A stretch of DNA of 61,927 nt. Source: Cerasicoccus frondis (GTDB taxonomy: Bacteria; Verrucomicrobiota; Verrucomicrobiia; Opitutales; Cerasicoccaceae). The DNA lies in NCBI GenBank assembly GCA_031296915.1, contig JAVDPC010000035.1, positions 1-61,927 of the forward strand. The letters are read 5' to 3'. The position numbers and the translations under genes were made by a program. Of the stretch, positions 25,265 to 32,924 are shown in pieces. The notes under the pieces were generated by a model that saw only the letters and a program-made list of their open reading frames with translations, was not told where the DNA came from and did not search any database. Numbering within the stretch: position 1 is the stretch's first letter; every line of letters starts with the position of its first letter.

Positions 25265-25603
25265 TCAAAGCCCTAGACCATCATGTATAGATAGTGCATC
25301 ATATGCACGCCACGGCCATTCCCTGCCGCCACTTGTCTCACGGATATGAAGTTTTAAACACTCAAGACGGCAGCACAGCGTAAGGCCTACCTCAAACGCA
25401 CTCCCTAGAGATAGACTACTCATCTTTGGCAATTCCCATTCTGGCAAATCAAGGCCTAAATAAGCAATTTGCTGGTCAAGAAGCATTATTTCCTCAGACA
25501 GCATTAGTAATATCTCACTGCACTCCTCTAGAGTCTGACAACCCCTCAGAGCCTGCCGGTATGCCCACACTGCGGGCTTCATCCCGTGTATCTGATCGGT
25601 CAT
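25265..25603 (-). CDS. Hypothetical protein, second gene of the element's repressor operon
   Basis: 112 residues of mostly helical sequence (ECSEILLMLSEEIMLLDQQI near the middle), no domain recognised. Its start overlaps the stop of the ribbon-helix-helix gene by four bases on the minus strand, so the two are co-transcribed, opposite to the rest of the element. Such a position suggests a role in lysogeny control or immunity. It is convergent with the metallopeptidase gene, 18 bases away. Confidence 0.55.
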   Translation of the reverse strand: MTDQIHGMKPAVWAYRQALRGCQTLEECSEILLMLSEEIMLLDQQIAYLGLDLPEWELPKMSSLSLGSAFEVGLTLCCRLECLKLHIRETSGGREWPWRAYDALSIHDGLGL

Positions 25604-25875
25604 TGAGCCTTACGAACGGCAGCCTTCTTCTTAGCCTTGGGGCTATAAGGGCTGTCTTCGGGCTCACGCTGTGGGCTGAATCCTGAGTCTGCTTTGCCCG
25701 AAGGAACAACCTTCAGGGGGCTACTAATGTAGCCGTGCTCATTGTAGAATTCGATAATAGCGCGGGCTGCGTGACGTAAAAGCATACCGGCAGGCATATC
25801 AACGCTATCGCAAACGGCCTCAAACTCACGCTTAAGGTCGTCTTCGACGGTTACATTGATCTGTTTCCTGCCCAT
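25600..25875 (-). CDS. Ribbon-helix-helix DNA-binding protein, probable element repressor
   Basis: 91 residues. KQINVTVEDDLKREFEAVCD then MPAGMLLRHAARAIIEFYNE is the Arc/MetJ-type ribbon-helix-helix: one beta strand with alternating polar residues and two helices. The lysine-rich tail (SPKAKKKAAVRKAQ) could add nonspecific DNA contact. It is transcribed away from the phage genes, with repeated operator-like sequence in the divergent region 25876-26025, the position of an inovirus repressor. Confidence 0.75.
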   Translation of the reverse strand: MGRKQINVTVEDDLKREFEAVCDSVDMPAGMLLRHAARAIIEFYNEHGYISSPLKVVPSGKADSGFSPQREPEDSPYSPKAKKKAAVRKAQ

Positions 25876-26025
25876 AATATAGTATCCCTATATTTTTTTT
25901 CGCTTTTGTCCAGCACATGCAAGCCACACACAATCAAATACTTGCATGCATCCCATTGGGACCCATTGCGTAGGATTCCTATTTTTATGTTGTTTGCGTA
26001 GGATTCCTATGCATTCTCATACGAC
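25876..26025. promoter_or_regulatory. Divergent control region with repeated operator-like boxes
   Basis: Two identical 17-base boxes, TTGCGTAGGATTCCTAT, lie at 25966-25982 and 25994-26010, 28 bases apart, just before the rightward phage genes. A related box (GTATCCCTAT) near 25881-25890 lies just before the leftward repressor gene. TAGGATTCCTA is itself palindromic, as expected for a dimeric ribbon-helix-helix protein. This is the likely lysogeny switch. Confidence 0.7.
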
Positions 26026-26271
26026 ATGAACAAGAAGAACCAACTCAAAGACTGGGTAACGCCCTCCTTCGTAGCCCGTCGCTTCTGCTTAAGCCCGTCT
26101 ACAATCCGCAAGCACATCGACGCCGGGAATATCGAAGCTTTCCCGAGTCGCGTTAACAGGAAAGGCAAGCCCTCCGGCTACCGTATCAAGCGAACCGAAG
26201 TCATGCGCCTGGACCGCTGCGGCATTCGTCCGCGCATCCACAATTTCAACAACGGCCTAAGCGCCGCTTAA
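26026..26271 (+). CDS. Small helix-turn-helix protein (excisionase/MerR-like fold)
   Basis: 81 residues. WVTPSFVARRFCLSPSTIRK then HIDAGNIEAFPSRVNRKGKP and GYRIKRTEVMRL match the winged-helix HTH_17/excisionase pattern. It is the first gene transcribed rightward from the switch region and may act as excisionase, as an antirepressor or as an activator of the replication genes. Confidence 0.75.
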   Translation: MNKKNQLKDWVTPSFVARRFCLSPSTIRKHIDAGNIEAFPSRVNRKGKPSGYRIKRTEVMRLDRCGIRPRIHNFNNGLSAA

Positions 26272-26277
26272 GGGGTC

Positions 26278-26478
26278 ATGACGATGCAGGGGAAGCAAAC
26301 ACGTTACGTCGTCATCTGCGACAGCTGCCGGGGATCTGGCTCTCACTCATGGAGCGAACCAAAGGACGGTCACGGTAAAGACTTTAAACAAATCACGAAG
26401 CAATGCGGCCAGTGCCACGGCTCAGGCCGCATGCTTTGCACCGTTTCTTACAAACCGTACGGCTCAAAGGGGCAATAG
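26278..26478 (+). CDS. Small zinc-binding protein with DnaJ-like CxxCxGxG repeats
   Basis: 66 residues. Two CxxCxGxG motifs are present: CDSCRGSG at about residue 14 and CGQCHGSG at about residue 46, the zinc-binding repeats of the DnaJ cysteine-rich domain. Two repeats can bind one zinc. No J-domain is present. Function in the element unknown. It lies six bases after the HTH gene. Confidence 0.65.
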   Translation: MTMQGKQTRYVVICDSCRGSGSHSWSEPKDGHGKDFKQITKQCGQCHGSGRMLCTVSYKPYGSKGQ

Positions 26479-26480
26479 CA

Positions 26481-26750
26481 ATGGAAGCAATCAAACTGTA
26501 TATCAGTGAATTTCAGTCGGTGGAGAACAGCATTATGATGGTCAAGTCATGCAGTGCTAAGCTCGCCGACTTTGGACACCCCGGAACGCTTGAGCTAACA
26601 GGCTTTACCGCTAAGCGAAACGACGGGCTGCATTTTCTGACCGTGGAAGTTGATTCAGCAGACACGGCTCTGGAGTTGGGCCGTTTCATGGCAGAATGGT
26701 CTGCTGGCATGTGGTCCGAGTATGGCAACACGATTGGGGAGCAGCAATGA
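26481..26750 (+). CDS. Hypothetical small phage protein
   Basis: 89 residues from the ATG at 26481, two bases after the previous stop; the longer open frame from 26403 overlaps the zinc-protein gene and is not used. Mixed alpha/beta sequence (IKLYISEFQSVENSIMMVKS) without recognisable domain. The stop overlaps the next start (ATGA), so it belongs to the early operon before the replication gene. Confidence 0.6.
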   Translation: MEAIKLYISEFQSVENSIMMVKSCSAKLADFGHPGTLELTGFTAKRNDGLHFLTVEVDSADTALELGRFMAEWSAGMWSEYGNTIGEQQ

Positions 26751-27055
26751 CCGGCATCGAGCAAATGATTAACGAGCTTGAGAGTCATCAACTTTTGGTG
26801 GTGCTCGCTCCGGCTCCACGTCCGATGCATGAGGGGCACATGGTCCGTGTTCCCTACGACCGCAATCCGGTTTGGTATCGACGCCTCTGCGCCGCATTTA
26901 CGAGCGCACGACGTTCGGGCAAGCTGACTACGCGCATTCGCCGTGCATCGGTCTTACGAATTTTAAAGCGACTCAACGAAGGCAAGGGAAGCGATAGCTA
27001 TCTTGTTCCTTACCTAAGAAACACAGCCAAGGCAATGGAGGTGCAAGCAGCATGA
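26747..27055 (+). CDS. Hypothetical basic phage protein
   Basis: 102 residues from the ATG at 26747, translationally coupled to the preceding gene. The second half is basic (FTSARRSGKLTTRIRRASVL then RILKRLNEG), which suggests nucleic-acid binding. It lies directly upstream of the hairpins proposed as replication origin. Family not recognised. Confidence 0.55.
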   Translation: MTGIEQMINELESHQLLVVLAPAPRPMHEGHMVRVPYDRNPVWYRRLCAAFTSARRSGKLTTRIRRASVLRILKRLNEGKGSDSYLVPYLRNTAKAMEVQAA

Positions 27056-27095
27056 AGGCTTTTCTTTCCCTGCTAATCGTTGCAGTTGCCCCGCT

Positions 27096-27208
27096 GGCCG
27101 TGACGCATCCCAACAGTGGGTGTTCTCATAGCGCGTCACGGCCAGCATCTCTTTGCGCTCAATCCACCATGCCAACCCGTTCCAGCGGCTTTGCTTCGCT
27201 GGGACGGG
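27096..27208. other. Candidate replication origin or packaging signal: two hairpins
   Basis: Hairpin 1: GGCCGTGACGC (27096-27106) pairs perfectly with 27133-27143 and has an inner CCC/GGG stem. Hairpin 2: 27176-27187 pairs with 27197-27208 at 11 of 12 positions around a nine-base loop. They lie just before the HUH replication gene, where inoviruses keep their intergenic origin and packaging hairpin. An open frame (27052-27330) spans the region; its GTGA overlap with the Rep start is suggestive, but the protein is low-complexity and is probably not made. Confidence 0.55.
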
Positions 27209-27326
27209 ATCATTTCCGTTTGTTTTCTACTCACTTTGTCGCGGAGGTCTTGAACCCCCTTCGACTCCATCTAATTGCTACCCCACTGCGCGTCGCAGGC
27301 GTAGCCGAAGACTGGAAGGCTGCGTC

Positions 27327-28292
27327 GTGAGTAGCCCCAAGCACAACAAGATGGACCGCGCCGAGGCGTATTCCAATGGCCGTAGTGAAACGGCCTATGA
27401 GGATGAATACGCTAATGCCGATCTGGCCAGCGGTGACATTCAAGTGATGCCCTACCGCGCCAAGAGCTACCTTTGTGAAGGTGGTGGCAGACTGGTTCAC
27501 AAAGACATGGTTCGCCGTGGCATGCCTACCGATTTTACCGGCTGGTTGTTCGTTACGCTGACTCTCGACCGTGAACAGTTCGACCACGATCCCGAAGCCG
27601 GTTATCTGGCTGGCAAAGATCGTATGCGGCGGTTCTTCGAATACCTCTCACGCCACGGATTCAGCTTTGATCGTTGGATCTGGAAACTTGAGTTTCACCC
27701 CGATTCCCCCGAGTGGACGCACTGGCATTTATTGCTGGATACGCGCCGCTTCATTCCTTGGGAAATCATCAAGCGCGCCTGGAATCTCGGCGGGGTCGAT
27801 GTGGAGCGCATCGAGTGCTTTGGGCACGGTGAAGCTATTGGCCGTTACGAGTTCAAGTACGTCTTCAAAGAAGGCATGGGCCCGCCTAATTGGCTGCTCA
27901 AATACAAGCGTATCCGCTTCATTCAAACCAAGGGCATTTTCCCGAAGCAGGAGAAGCCCAAGGAAGAGCGCATCGAAGACAAACTCGACCGCTTAGAGGA
28001 CGAATATCAACACGGCAAAGATAACCGCTCCGAAGCTCCCACGATTGGCCAACGGCTCAAGGGCTGGGCTCGCCGCATTACGACCGTCTACGAAACCCAA
28101 GACGGCAAACAGGTCAGGGCCTTCGAGCTAACCATCAGCACCGAATCTTTCTTCGGGCGTCTCTGGAATCTTCCGCACCACTTGCGGGACCTTCTGGCGC
28201 CCTTTCACGCAACTGTAAGAAAACACCAACTCATCCTAGATTATGTCAAACCAAGAATCCAACTCCCAGCAGGTCTCCAAGGCGCTGCTTAA
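27327..28292 (+). CDS. Rolling-circle replication initiation protein (HUH endonuclease)
   Basis: 321 residues from the GTG at 27327. The three motifs of rolling-circle replication proteins are visible: motif I LFVTLTLDR (about residues 72-80), motif II H132-W-H134 (WTHWHLLLD, metal binding) and motif III Y174-EFK-Y178 (tyrosine that attacks the DNA). It corresponds to pII/RstA-type proteins and would nick the plus origin. It follows the putative origin hairpins and overlaps the next gene by 50 bases. Confidence 0.85.
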   Translation: MSSPKHNKMDRAEAYSNGRSETAYEDEYANADLASGDIQVMPYRAKSYLCEGGGRLVHKDMVRRGMPTDFTGWLFVTLTLDREQFDHDPEAGYLAGKDRMRRFFEYLSRHGFSFDRWIWKLEFHPDSPEWTHWHLLLDTRRFIPWEIIKRAWNLGGVDVERIECFGHGEAIGRYEFKYVFKEGMGPPNWLLKYKRIRFIQTKGIFPKQEKPKEERIEDKLDRLEDEYQHGKDNRSEAPTIGQRLKGWARRITTVYETQDGKQVRAFELTISTESFFGRLWNLPHHLRDLLAPFHATVRKHQLILDYVKPRIQLPAGLQGAA

Positions 28293-28755
28293 TAAATACT
28301 TTGTTGAGCCCGAAGCCGATAAGCTGAAGGGCAAACACAATCCGGAGGGCCTCCTGCTTGCAGGCAAGGTGATCTCCATTAAGCACACGCCACACGTTAA
28401 AGAAGTGGACGGCGTCAACGTCTACAAGGTTCAGACCGCTATCGAAATCGAATCCGATGGCCGCAAATACCAGTATTCGAGCTGGTCGAACCTGAACGAA
28501 GGCCAAGAGCCCTTGGACCTCGAACGTGACACCTATTACGTCTTCTCTGTCGGCGGACTCAAGAGCCACCGCGTAACCGATGGCACGTATAAGGACCGTA
28601 ACGGCAACGAACGCGCCAACACCGTGGCGGAGCTTACCGAAGTCCGTTGGCTTGAAGTCACCGAGCTCGAAATTCGCCCGAAGGGCCTCGGCGCAGCGGC
28701 TTCGTCCAGCGCGAGCGCCGGTGGCGCTGCGCGGACGAAGGCGACCGCCGCTTAA
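28243..28755 (+). CDS. Putative single-stranded-DNA-binding protein (pV-like role)
   Basis: 170 residues. The centre is beta-rich (LLLAGKVISIKHTPHVKEVD, then YKVQTAIEIESDGRKYQYSS), followed by a low-complexity Ala/Ser tail (AAASSSASAGGAA), a layout common to OB-fold ssDNA-binding proteins. The position right behind the replication gene and before the coat genes is that of gene V in filamentous phages. Family assignment rests mainly on position. Confidence 0.55.
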   Translation: MSNQESNSQQVSKALLNKYFVEPEADKLKGKHNPEGLLLAGKVISIKHTPHVKEVDGVNVYKVQTAIEIESDGRKYQYSSWSNLNEGQEPLDLERDTYYVFSVGGLKSHRVTDGTYKDRNGNERANTVAELTEVRWLEVTELEIRPKGLGAAASSSASAGGAARTKATAA

Positions 28756-28787
28756 CTTGGTTTACCTTTCGTAATTGACGCAAACCA

Positions 28788-28922
28788 ATGGATTTCAACT
28801 CCGAGTTCTGGACAGGCGTAAGCACATGGATTGCGGGCTATGGCTCCATCTGGGCCAGCCAATACATCGTCTTGTTTTTCAAGCGCATGTTCAGCGCTGC
28901 GGCTGATCTCTCCGTGGCTTAA
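28788..28922 (+). CDS. Very small membrane protein (pVII/pIX-like minor coat candidate)
   Basis: 44 residues: MDFNSEFWTGVSTWIAGYGS, then a hydrophobic stretch and FFKRMFSAAADLSVA. One membrane segment followed by a basic pair is the layout of filamentous-phage minor coat proteins VII and IX, which cap the end that leaves the cell first. It lies between the ssDNA-binding and major coat genes, where such genes usually stand. Confidence 0.65.
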   Translation: MDFNSEFWTGVSTWIAGYGSIWASQYIVLFFKRMFSAAADLSVA

Positions 28923-28962
28923 GGCCACACATCCAAACCAACCCCAACACCACCATACCACC

Positions 28963-29181
28963 ATGACTAAGACCAAGAAAATCGCTGGAGTGGGCCTCGT
29001 GTCCCTGCCTGTTATCGCTAACGCACAAGTCGATTACTCGACTGTTACCAGTGGCCTCACTGGTGAATTCGCGGGCATCCTCGCGCTCGGCCTCGGCGTC
29101 GCTGTGGCCGTTGTCGGCCTCTTCGCCGCTCCCAAGGGCGTGAAGTTCGCCAAGCGCATGTGGGCAGCCATTGCTGGCTAA
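28963..29181 (+). CDS. Major coat protein (pVIII-like), with signal peptide
   Basis: 72 residues. A signal peptide (KIAGVGLVSLPVIANA) with cleavage before QVDYS leaves a 50-residue mature protein, the size of the Ff coat. It has the three-part design of inovirus coats: short amphipathic N-terminus (VDYSTVTSGLTGEFAGI), one membrane helix (LGLGVAVAVVGLFAA), and a basic C-terminus (KGVKFAKRMW) that would contact the DNA. Followed by a paralogue at 29243. Confidence 0.88.
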   Translation: MTKTKKIAGVGLVSLPVIANAQVDYSTVTSGLTGEFAGILALGLGVAVAVVGLFAAPKGVKFAKRMWAAIAG

Positions 29182-29242
29182 TCGGCATGGGGCGGGGGTT
29201 CATTCCTCCGCCCCATTTCCGCTAATCACGAAAGGAAACGCC

Positions 29243-29512
29243 ATGTTCGCTCAAGTTGATTTCTCCTCTTTAACCAGCTCCATGACCGCAGAATTTGCGG
29301 GTATCCTCGGACTGGGCCTCGGCATCACCGTGGCCGTTGTCGGACTCTTTGCCGCGCCACAGGGTATCAAGTTTGCCCGCCGCATGTGGGAGTCGGTGAC
29401 AGACGATGGAGCTTCTTCCGCTCCGCAGGTTGGCGACGAAATTTGGGTCCAAGACCAGGAAGGCAAGCCACCCCGCAAGATCACCGTCGATGACGAATGG
29501 ACACCTTACTAA
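29243..29512 (+). CDS. Second major-coat paralogue, without signal peptide and with acidic tail
   Basis: 89 residues, preceded by a good ribosome-binding site (GAAAGGA). Residues 3-48 (AQVDFSSLTSSMTAEFAGI, then VAVVGLFAA and GIKFARRMW) closely match the mature part of the coat at 28963, but the protein begins at MFAQVD with no leader and continues in a 40-residue acidic tail (SVTDDGASSAPQVGDEIW). It would have to insert without signal cleavage, as the Pf3 phage coat does, and may be a minor virion protein or a membrane-bound regulator of assembly. Confidence 0.75.
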   Translation: MFAQVDFSSLTSSMTAEFAGILGLGLGITVAVVGLFAAPQGIKFARRMWESVTDDGASSAPQVGDEIWVQDQEGKPPRKITVDDEWTPY

Positions 29513-29515
29513 GCC

Positions 29516-29656
29516 ATGACTGACAACGAACTACTACAGCAAATCGCCAACAACACCGAGACCATGGCCACTCTGATTCGCATCACGCTTGAGCAGCAAA
29601 TTGCCGCCGTGGTCGTTTTGATTTGGTCGGTCTTTTGGAGCACCCGCGAATCATGA
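29516..29656 (+). CDS. Very small membrane protein
   Basis: 46 residues: a polar N-terminus (MTDNELLQQIANNTETMATL) and one C-terminal membrane helix (AAVVVLIWSVFW) ending in STRES. It starts three bases after the coat paralogue and its stop overlaps the adsorption-protein start (ATGA). Possible minor coat or assembly protein; too short to classify. Confidence 0.6.
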   Translation: MTDNELLQQIANNTETMATLIRITLEQQIAAVVVLIWSVFWSTRES

Positions 29657-31074
29657 GCGCCAAGCAGACATGTCTTGTTTTTATTTGCTTGGCATTAACC
29701 GTTGTTGGGCATGCGGCCAATGTCCCGACGGGCACTTATCAGCACCCAGATAAGGACGCACACTTGAGCGTGACTGCGGTCTATGAGTCGCCGGACAATG
29801 AGGGGTGGTGGCGCGTAGAATTCAATGTTTGGGCCAATGAGAGCGGCAGTTTCATGAACATCTACCCAACGAATGACACTGACGATATTGTTATTTATTA
29901 CGACCCGCAGAACACTGGCCCCTATCCTTACACATATGATGTCATCAAAGATTTTCGCGCAGGCAGTCATTATTACATGCTAGCGCAAAACGCCGATAAC
30001 GTCCTGGATGGCTACTGGTCGCCGATCATTGCGCAGGAATATAAATGGTGGGAACTCGCAACGGACAGTTTTTACAACGACACAGGCTCGGACGTAACCT
30101 ATCATTACGTTATCCGCTACTATGGCACGGGCGGCGCATCGGAACCCCAATCGCAGATCGGAGCCAGCGTCGTTGTTCCCGCCAACCACAACTTGCAGTT
30201 TACCGGTTTGCTCTACGAAAACTTTTCCGTGCACCTCTACCGTGAGTATGCCGGTGGCACCGCCTTTGTGGGCCAGTTTTATGCCTCGCTCACCGTCAGC
30301 GAAGATGATCCGCCCGACGAGCAAGGCGTAACGCCTCACTTGACCGAAGGCTCAACGCCGCCTTTCGTTCCCGAGAATAACTTCTTCCCCGAATGGCCAG
30401 AGTCGCCTGAATTCGTTTCTGCGGATGATCGCGAAGATCAGTTTGGCGAAGACTACGACAACAATCCAATCCCTGATCCCGAAGCCGACAGCACGGATAT
30501 TGTCGAAGCCATTGACCGGCATGACAACAACCGCCGCGAAGAGCATCTCACTGACGAAAACATGTGGCGTCAGTCTGAGGATAACTTGACTCAGCGCTTC
30601 GATGATTTGAACACCGCGCAAGAGTATCGCCAAGATGAAATCATTGCCTACATCGCGCAAAACACCACGATCAATTCCAATGGCCACGCCGCAACCAAGA
30701 ACGCAATTGATGAACTCAACAGCGCGCTAACTTCCGGCGTGGAAGGCGCAGAAGACCCGGGGCCGGTCAACGTTGATGCGTATACCAACGGCCAAGATGA
30801 TTCGCTATTCGAATCCATGAATGAGGACATTCAGGGCACCGTAACGACGATTCTTGGACTCGTGCCCAACCCTCAAGCGCTGCCAACCGTCAGCGGCCGC
30901 GACTACACTTATTCCATGTCGTTCGCCTCCTACAAGGGCGCTGATTTTTCATTCGATATCGATCTGACGCCCTACCAAAGCGTGATTGAACTGATTCGCT
31001 CGCTTGAGGTCGGACTCGTCGTTATCATGTTCATGGTCTCGGCCATCAAAACCGTGAGAGGAGGCTTCGCGTAA
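29653..31074 (+). CDS. Adsorption (pIII-like) minor coat protein
   Basis: 473 residues from the ATG at 29653. A signal peptide (QTCLVFICLALTVVGHAANV) is followed by an extracellular region of about 200 residues, an acidic proline-rich linker (about residues 220-275), a helical stretch rich in Asp/Asn (about 280-370) and a C-terminal membrane anchor (VGLVVIMFMVSAIKTV). This is the domain order of pIII: receptor-binding part, linker, membrane-anchored C-domain. The sequence itself is not recognised, as usual for this fast-changing protein. Its stop overlaps the next start (TAATG). Confidence 0.75.
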   Translation: MSAKQTCLVFICLALTVVGHAANVPTGTYQHPDKDAHLSVTAVYESPDNEGWWRVEFNVWANESGSFMNIYPTNDTDDIVIYYDPQNTGPYPYTYDVIKDFRAGSHYYMLAQNADNVLDGYWSPIIAQEYKWWELATDSFYNDTGSDVTYHYVIRYYGTGGASEPQSQIGASVVVPANHNLQFTGLLYENFSVHLYREYAGGTAFVGQFYASLTVSEDDPPDEQGVTPHLTEGSTPPFVPENNFFPEWPESPEFVSADDREDQFGEDYDNNPIPDPEADSTDIVEAIDRHDNNRREEHLTDENMWRQSEDNLTQRFDDLNTAQEYRQDEIIAYIAQNTTINSNGHAATKNAIDELNSALTSGVEGAEDPGPVNVDAYTNGQDDSLFESMNEDIQGTVTTILGLVPNPQALPTVSGRDYTYSMSFASYKGADFSFDIDLTPYQSVIELIRSLEVGLVVIMFMVSAIKTVRGGFA

Positions 31075-31421
31075 TGCTCAAGTCACTGCAAGAACTCATC
31101 AACTGGCTGAAGCGCATCGACGGCTTTCTCGGCGTCGTCCTCTCGCCGTTAACCATTTTCCTGACGATCTGCTACACGGTCTTGTCGCAGCTCCACGAAC
31201 TGTTGGGCTGGCTGCTGGGCCAAGTCGATCAAGCCGTATCGTCCTTAGATGTGTCGGTCGGCAGTCACGGCCTCGATAGCGTCGCTACGGATTTTTGGGT
31301 GACCGTGAATACCTTCTTCCCCCTCGATCTCGTCTTTGAGCTGGGAACTATTCTACTCGGCCTTAAGGCGACCATGGCCACTGTCCGCATCATCAAATCC
31401 TTTATCCCCACGCTCACATGA
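31074..31421 (+). CDS. pVI-like membrane protein
   Basis: 115 residues with two or three hydrophobic segments (FLGVVLSPLTIFLTICYTVL and FELGTILLGLKATMATV). In inoviruses the gene between the adsorption protein and the Zot ATPase is the pVI equivalent, a minor coat protein that holds pIII at the virion end. It overlaps both neighbours. Confidence 0.7.
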   Translation: MLKSLQELINWLKRIDGFLGVVLSPLTIFLTICYTVLSQLHELLGWLLGQVDQAVSSLDVSVGSHGLDSVATDFWVTVNTFFPLDLVFELGTILLGLKATMATVRIIKSFIPTLT

Positions 31422-32560
31422 AAGACGCAATTTTCCGAGTCTTTGCCGGAACCCTCGGCAGTTACAAGAGCTATCATGGCGTAGTCGAATGCCTCGACAC
31501 CCTTGAACAAGGCGGCGTCGTCATGACGAATATTCCGCTCAAGTGGGACCGCATCAAAATGTTCTTCGAGGACGAAAAGGGCCTCATACTGGACGACAAG
31601 CAATACGTCGTCATCACGCCAGAACAGGCGGGGCACTTCGTGGAGTTACTCGTCAAGGGCGAGCACAAGAAGCCCAACAAGCTCGTGATTGACGAAGCAG
31701 GCTTGCACCACAACACGATGGATAAACGCCAGATGGACCGCAAGGTTCTCGAAATGATTGTCCACGCTCGTAAGCTGCACATCGATACCGTTTTCATTGC
31801 CCACCACTTTAATGAGATTCTCGCGCAGATTCGCAATAAAGCGCAGTCGGTCCTCTGGTTTCGCGACCTGGAGAAAATCAAGTTCCTTGGTTTAACCTGC
31901 CCAATCCCGGCCTACATCTTTGCCGAGGTCGACGCACGTAACCCAAAAATCAAATACGACAAGGCGCTCAAGTGGAAAAACAAACGCATTTACACGTTCT
32001 ACGTTTCGCACGACGTCCAGTCCGAAGCGGTGAAGGCGATCAAGGAAAAGCCCAAGATCGAAATGCAAAAAGTCGACAAACCCGCCAAGCCCACGCCGGT
32101 TAAAAACTTCGCTAAGCGCTGGGCTCGCCGCGCCGCCTTTGGAGCCCTGATCGCGGGCGCTACGACCTTCCTAACCGCCAGCGAAGACAACCCCTCTCAG
32201 GAGCAACCCAAGCCCTCTACCGCGCCTGTAGCCAAGCAGGTAGCGAACAATCCACCATCGCAAGCAGAGATTCCTACTGAACCCGAAAGCCTGACTTACA
32301 CGTCAATGGGCGTTAATGGGGCAGTCGAATACCGCATGAATTCCCGCGTGCCTTACCGGAAAGACTTTTGCCGATACTCCTCGATGACTGTGACTTTGAG
32401 TAATGGGTCAGTTCTCAATGAACTAGATCCCAAGCTATTTGTGCGTCTTCATGATGGAGCCATCATGTATGAAGGTGAAATTTATAAGCACGCGCCAATC
32501 ACGACTGACAAACCATCCAACGAATCTTTTACCTCAGCTCTGGAGCAGTTCGGAATTTAA
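31418..32560 (+). CDS. Zot-domain assembly ATPase (pI-like)
   Basis: 380 residues. The Walker A is G11-TLGSYKS (VFAGTLGSYKSYHG), the Walker B is KLVIDEAG at about residues 87-94, and MIVHARKLHIDTVFIAHH fits the sensor region of zonular-occludens-toxin-type ATPases. A membrane segment (AAFGALIAGATTFLTA) near residue 240 separates the cytoplasmic ATPase from a periplasmic C-terminus. It drives phage extrusion through the envelope and is the hallmark gene of inoviruses. Last gene of the structural operon. Confidence 0.9.
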   Translation: MKDAIFRVFAGTLGSYKSYHGVVECLDTLEQGGVVMTNIPLKWDRIKMFFEDEKGLILDDKQYVVITPEQAGHFVELLVKGEHKKPNKLVIDEAGLHHNTMDKRQMDRKVLEMIVHARKLHIDTVFIAHHFNEILAQIRNKAQSVLWFRDLEKIKFLGLTCPIPAYIFAEVDARNPKIKYDKALKWKNKRIYTFYVSHDVQSEAVKAIKEKPKIEMQKVDKPAKPTPVKNFAKRWARRAAFGALIAGATTFLTASEDNPSQEQPKPSTAPVAKQVANNPPSQAEIPTEPESLTYTSMGVNGAVEYRMNSRVPYRKDFCRYSSMTVTLSNGSVLNELDPKLFVRLHDGAIMYEGEIYKHAPITTDKPSNESFTSALEQFGI

Positions 32561-32923
32561 GCGTTCATGTTCTATCAAATCCAAATACCGGAAAAACCCA
32601 TTAAAAACACATTCAATTCTTACGCTTGACACATTAAAAACACGTGCTAAAGTAGGGCTAATGTATGGAAACATACAGCCACAAGATACCAACTCATAAA
32701 GTGCTAAGAAATAAAAAGTAAGCCGTAAAAATCTATCAACAGCTTAATAAGTAAAACGAAAAGCACTAACTAACTAACTAACACGCACAATCATGGTTAC
32801 GAACTCGCCAAACCGCAGCTACTCCGGCAGCTGCCACACTTAACAATTCAGCAATAGCTTACCATGGCCTCAAAAACCATTTCCAAAGGTTGTGAGAAAC
32901 TGTTGCTGAACAAAGCAACACTA
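32561..32923 (+). promoter_or_regulatory. Intergenic region with a promoter, CTAA repeats and a hairpin
   Basis: TTGACA (32626-32631) and TAAAGT (32648-32653), 16 bases apart, form a good sigma-70-type promoter reading right. Four CTAA units stand at 32765-32781, and a hairpin (TGTTGC 32901-32906 with GCAACA 32915-32920) lies just before the start of the next gene. No convincing gene is present. Confidence 0.5.
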
Positions 32924-32924
32924 G

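Noticed and set aside
27052..27330. 92-residue open frame with a signal-like start before the Rep gene
   Set aside because: It spans both hairpins and reads as low-complexity sequence after residue 18. The GTGA overlap with Rep is suggestive, but I favour a non-coding origin region.
32439..32699. 86-residue open frame at the end of the Zot gene
   Set aside because: Overlaps Zot in a different frame and runs through the promoter at 32626-32653.
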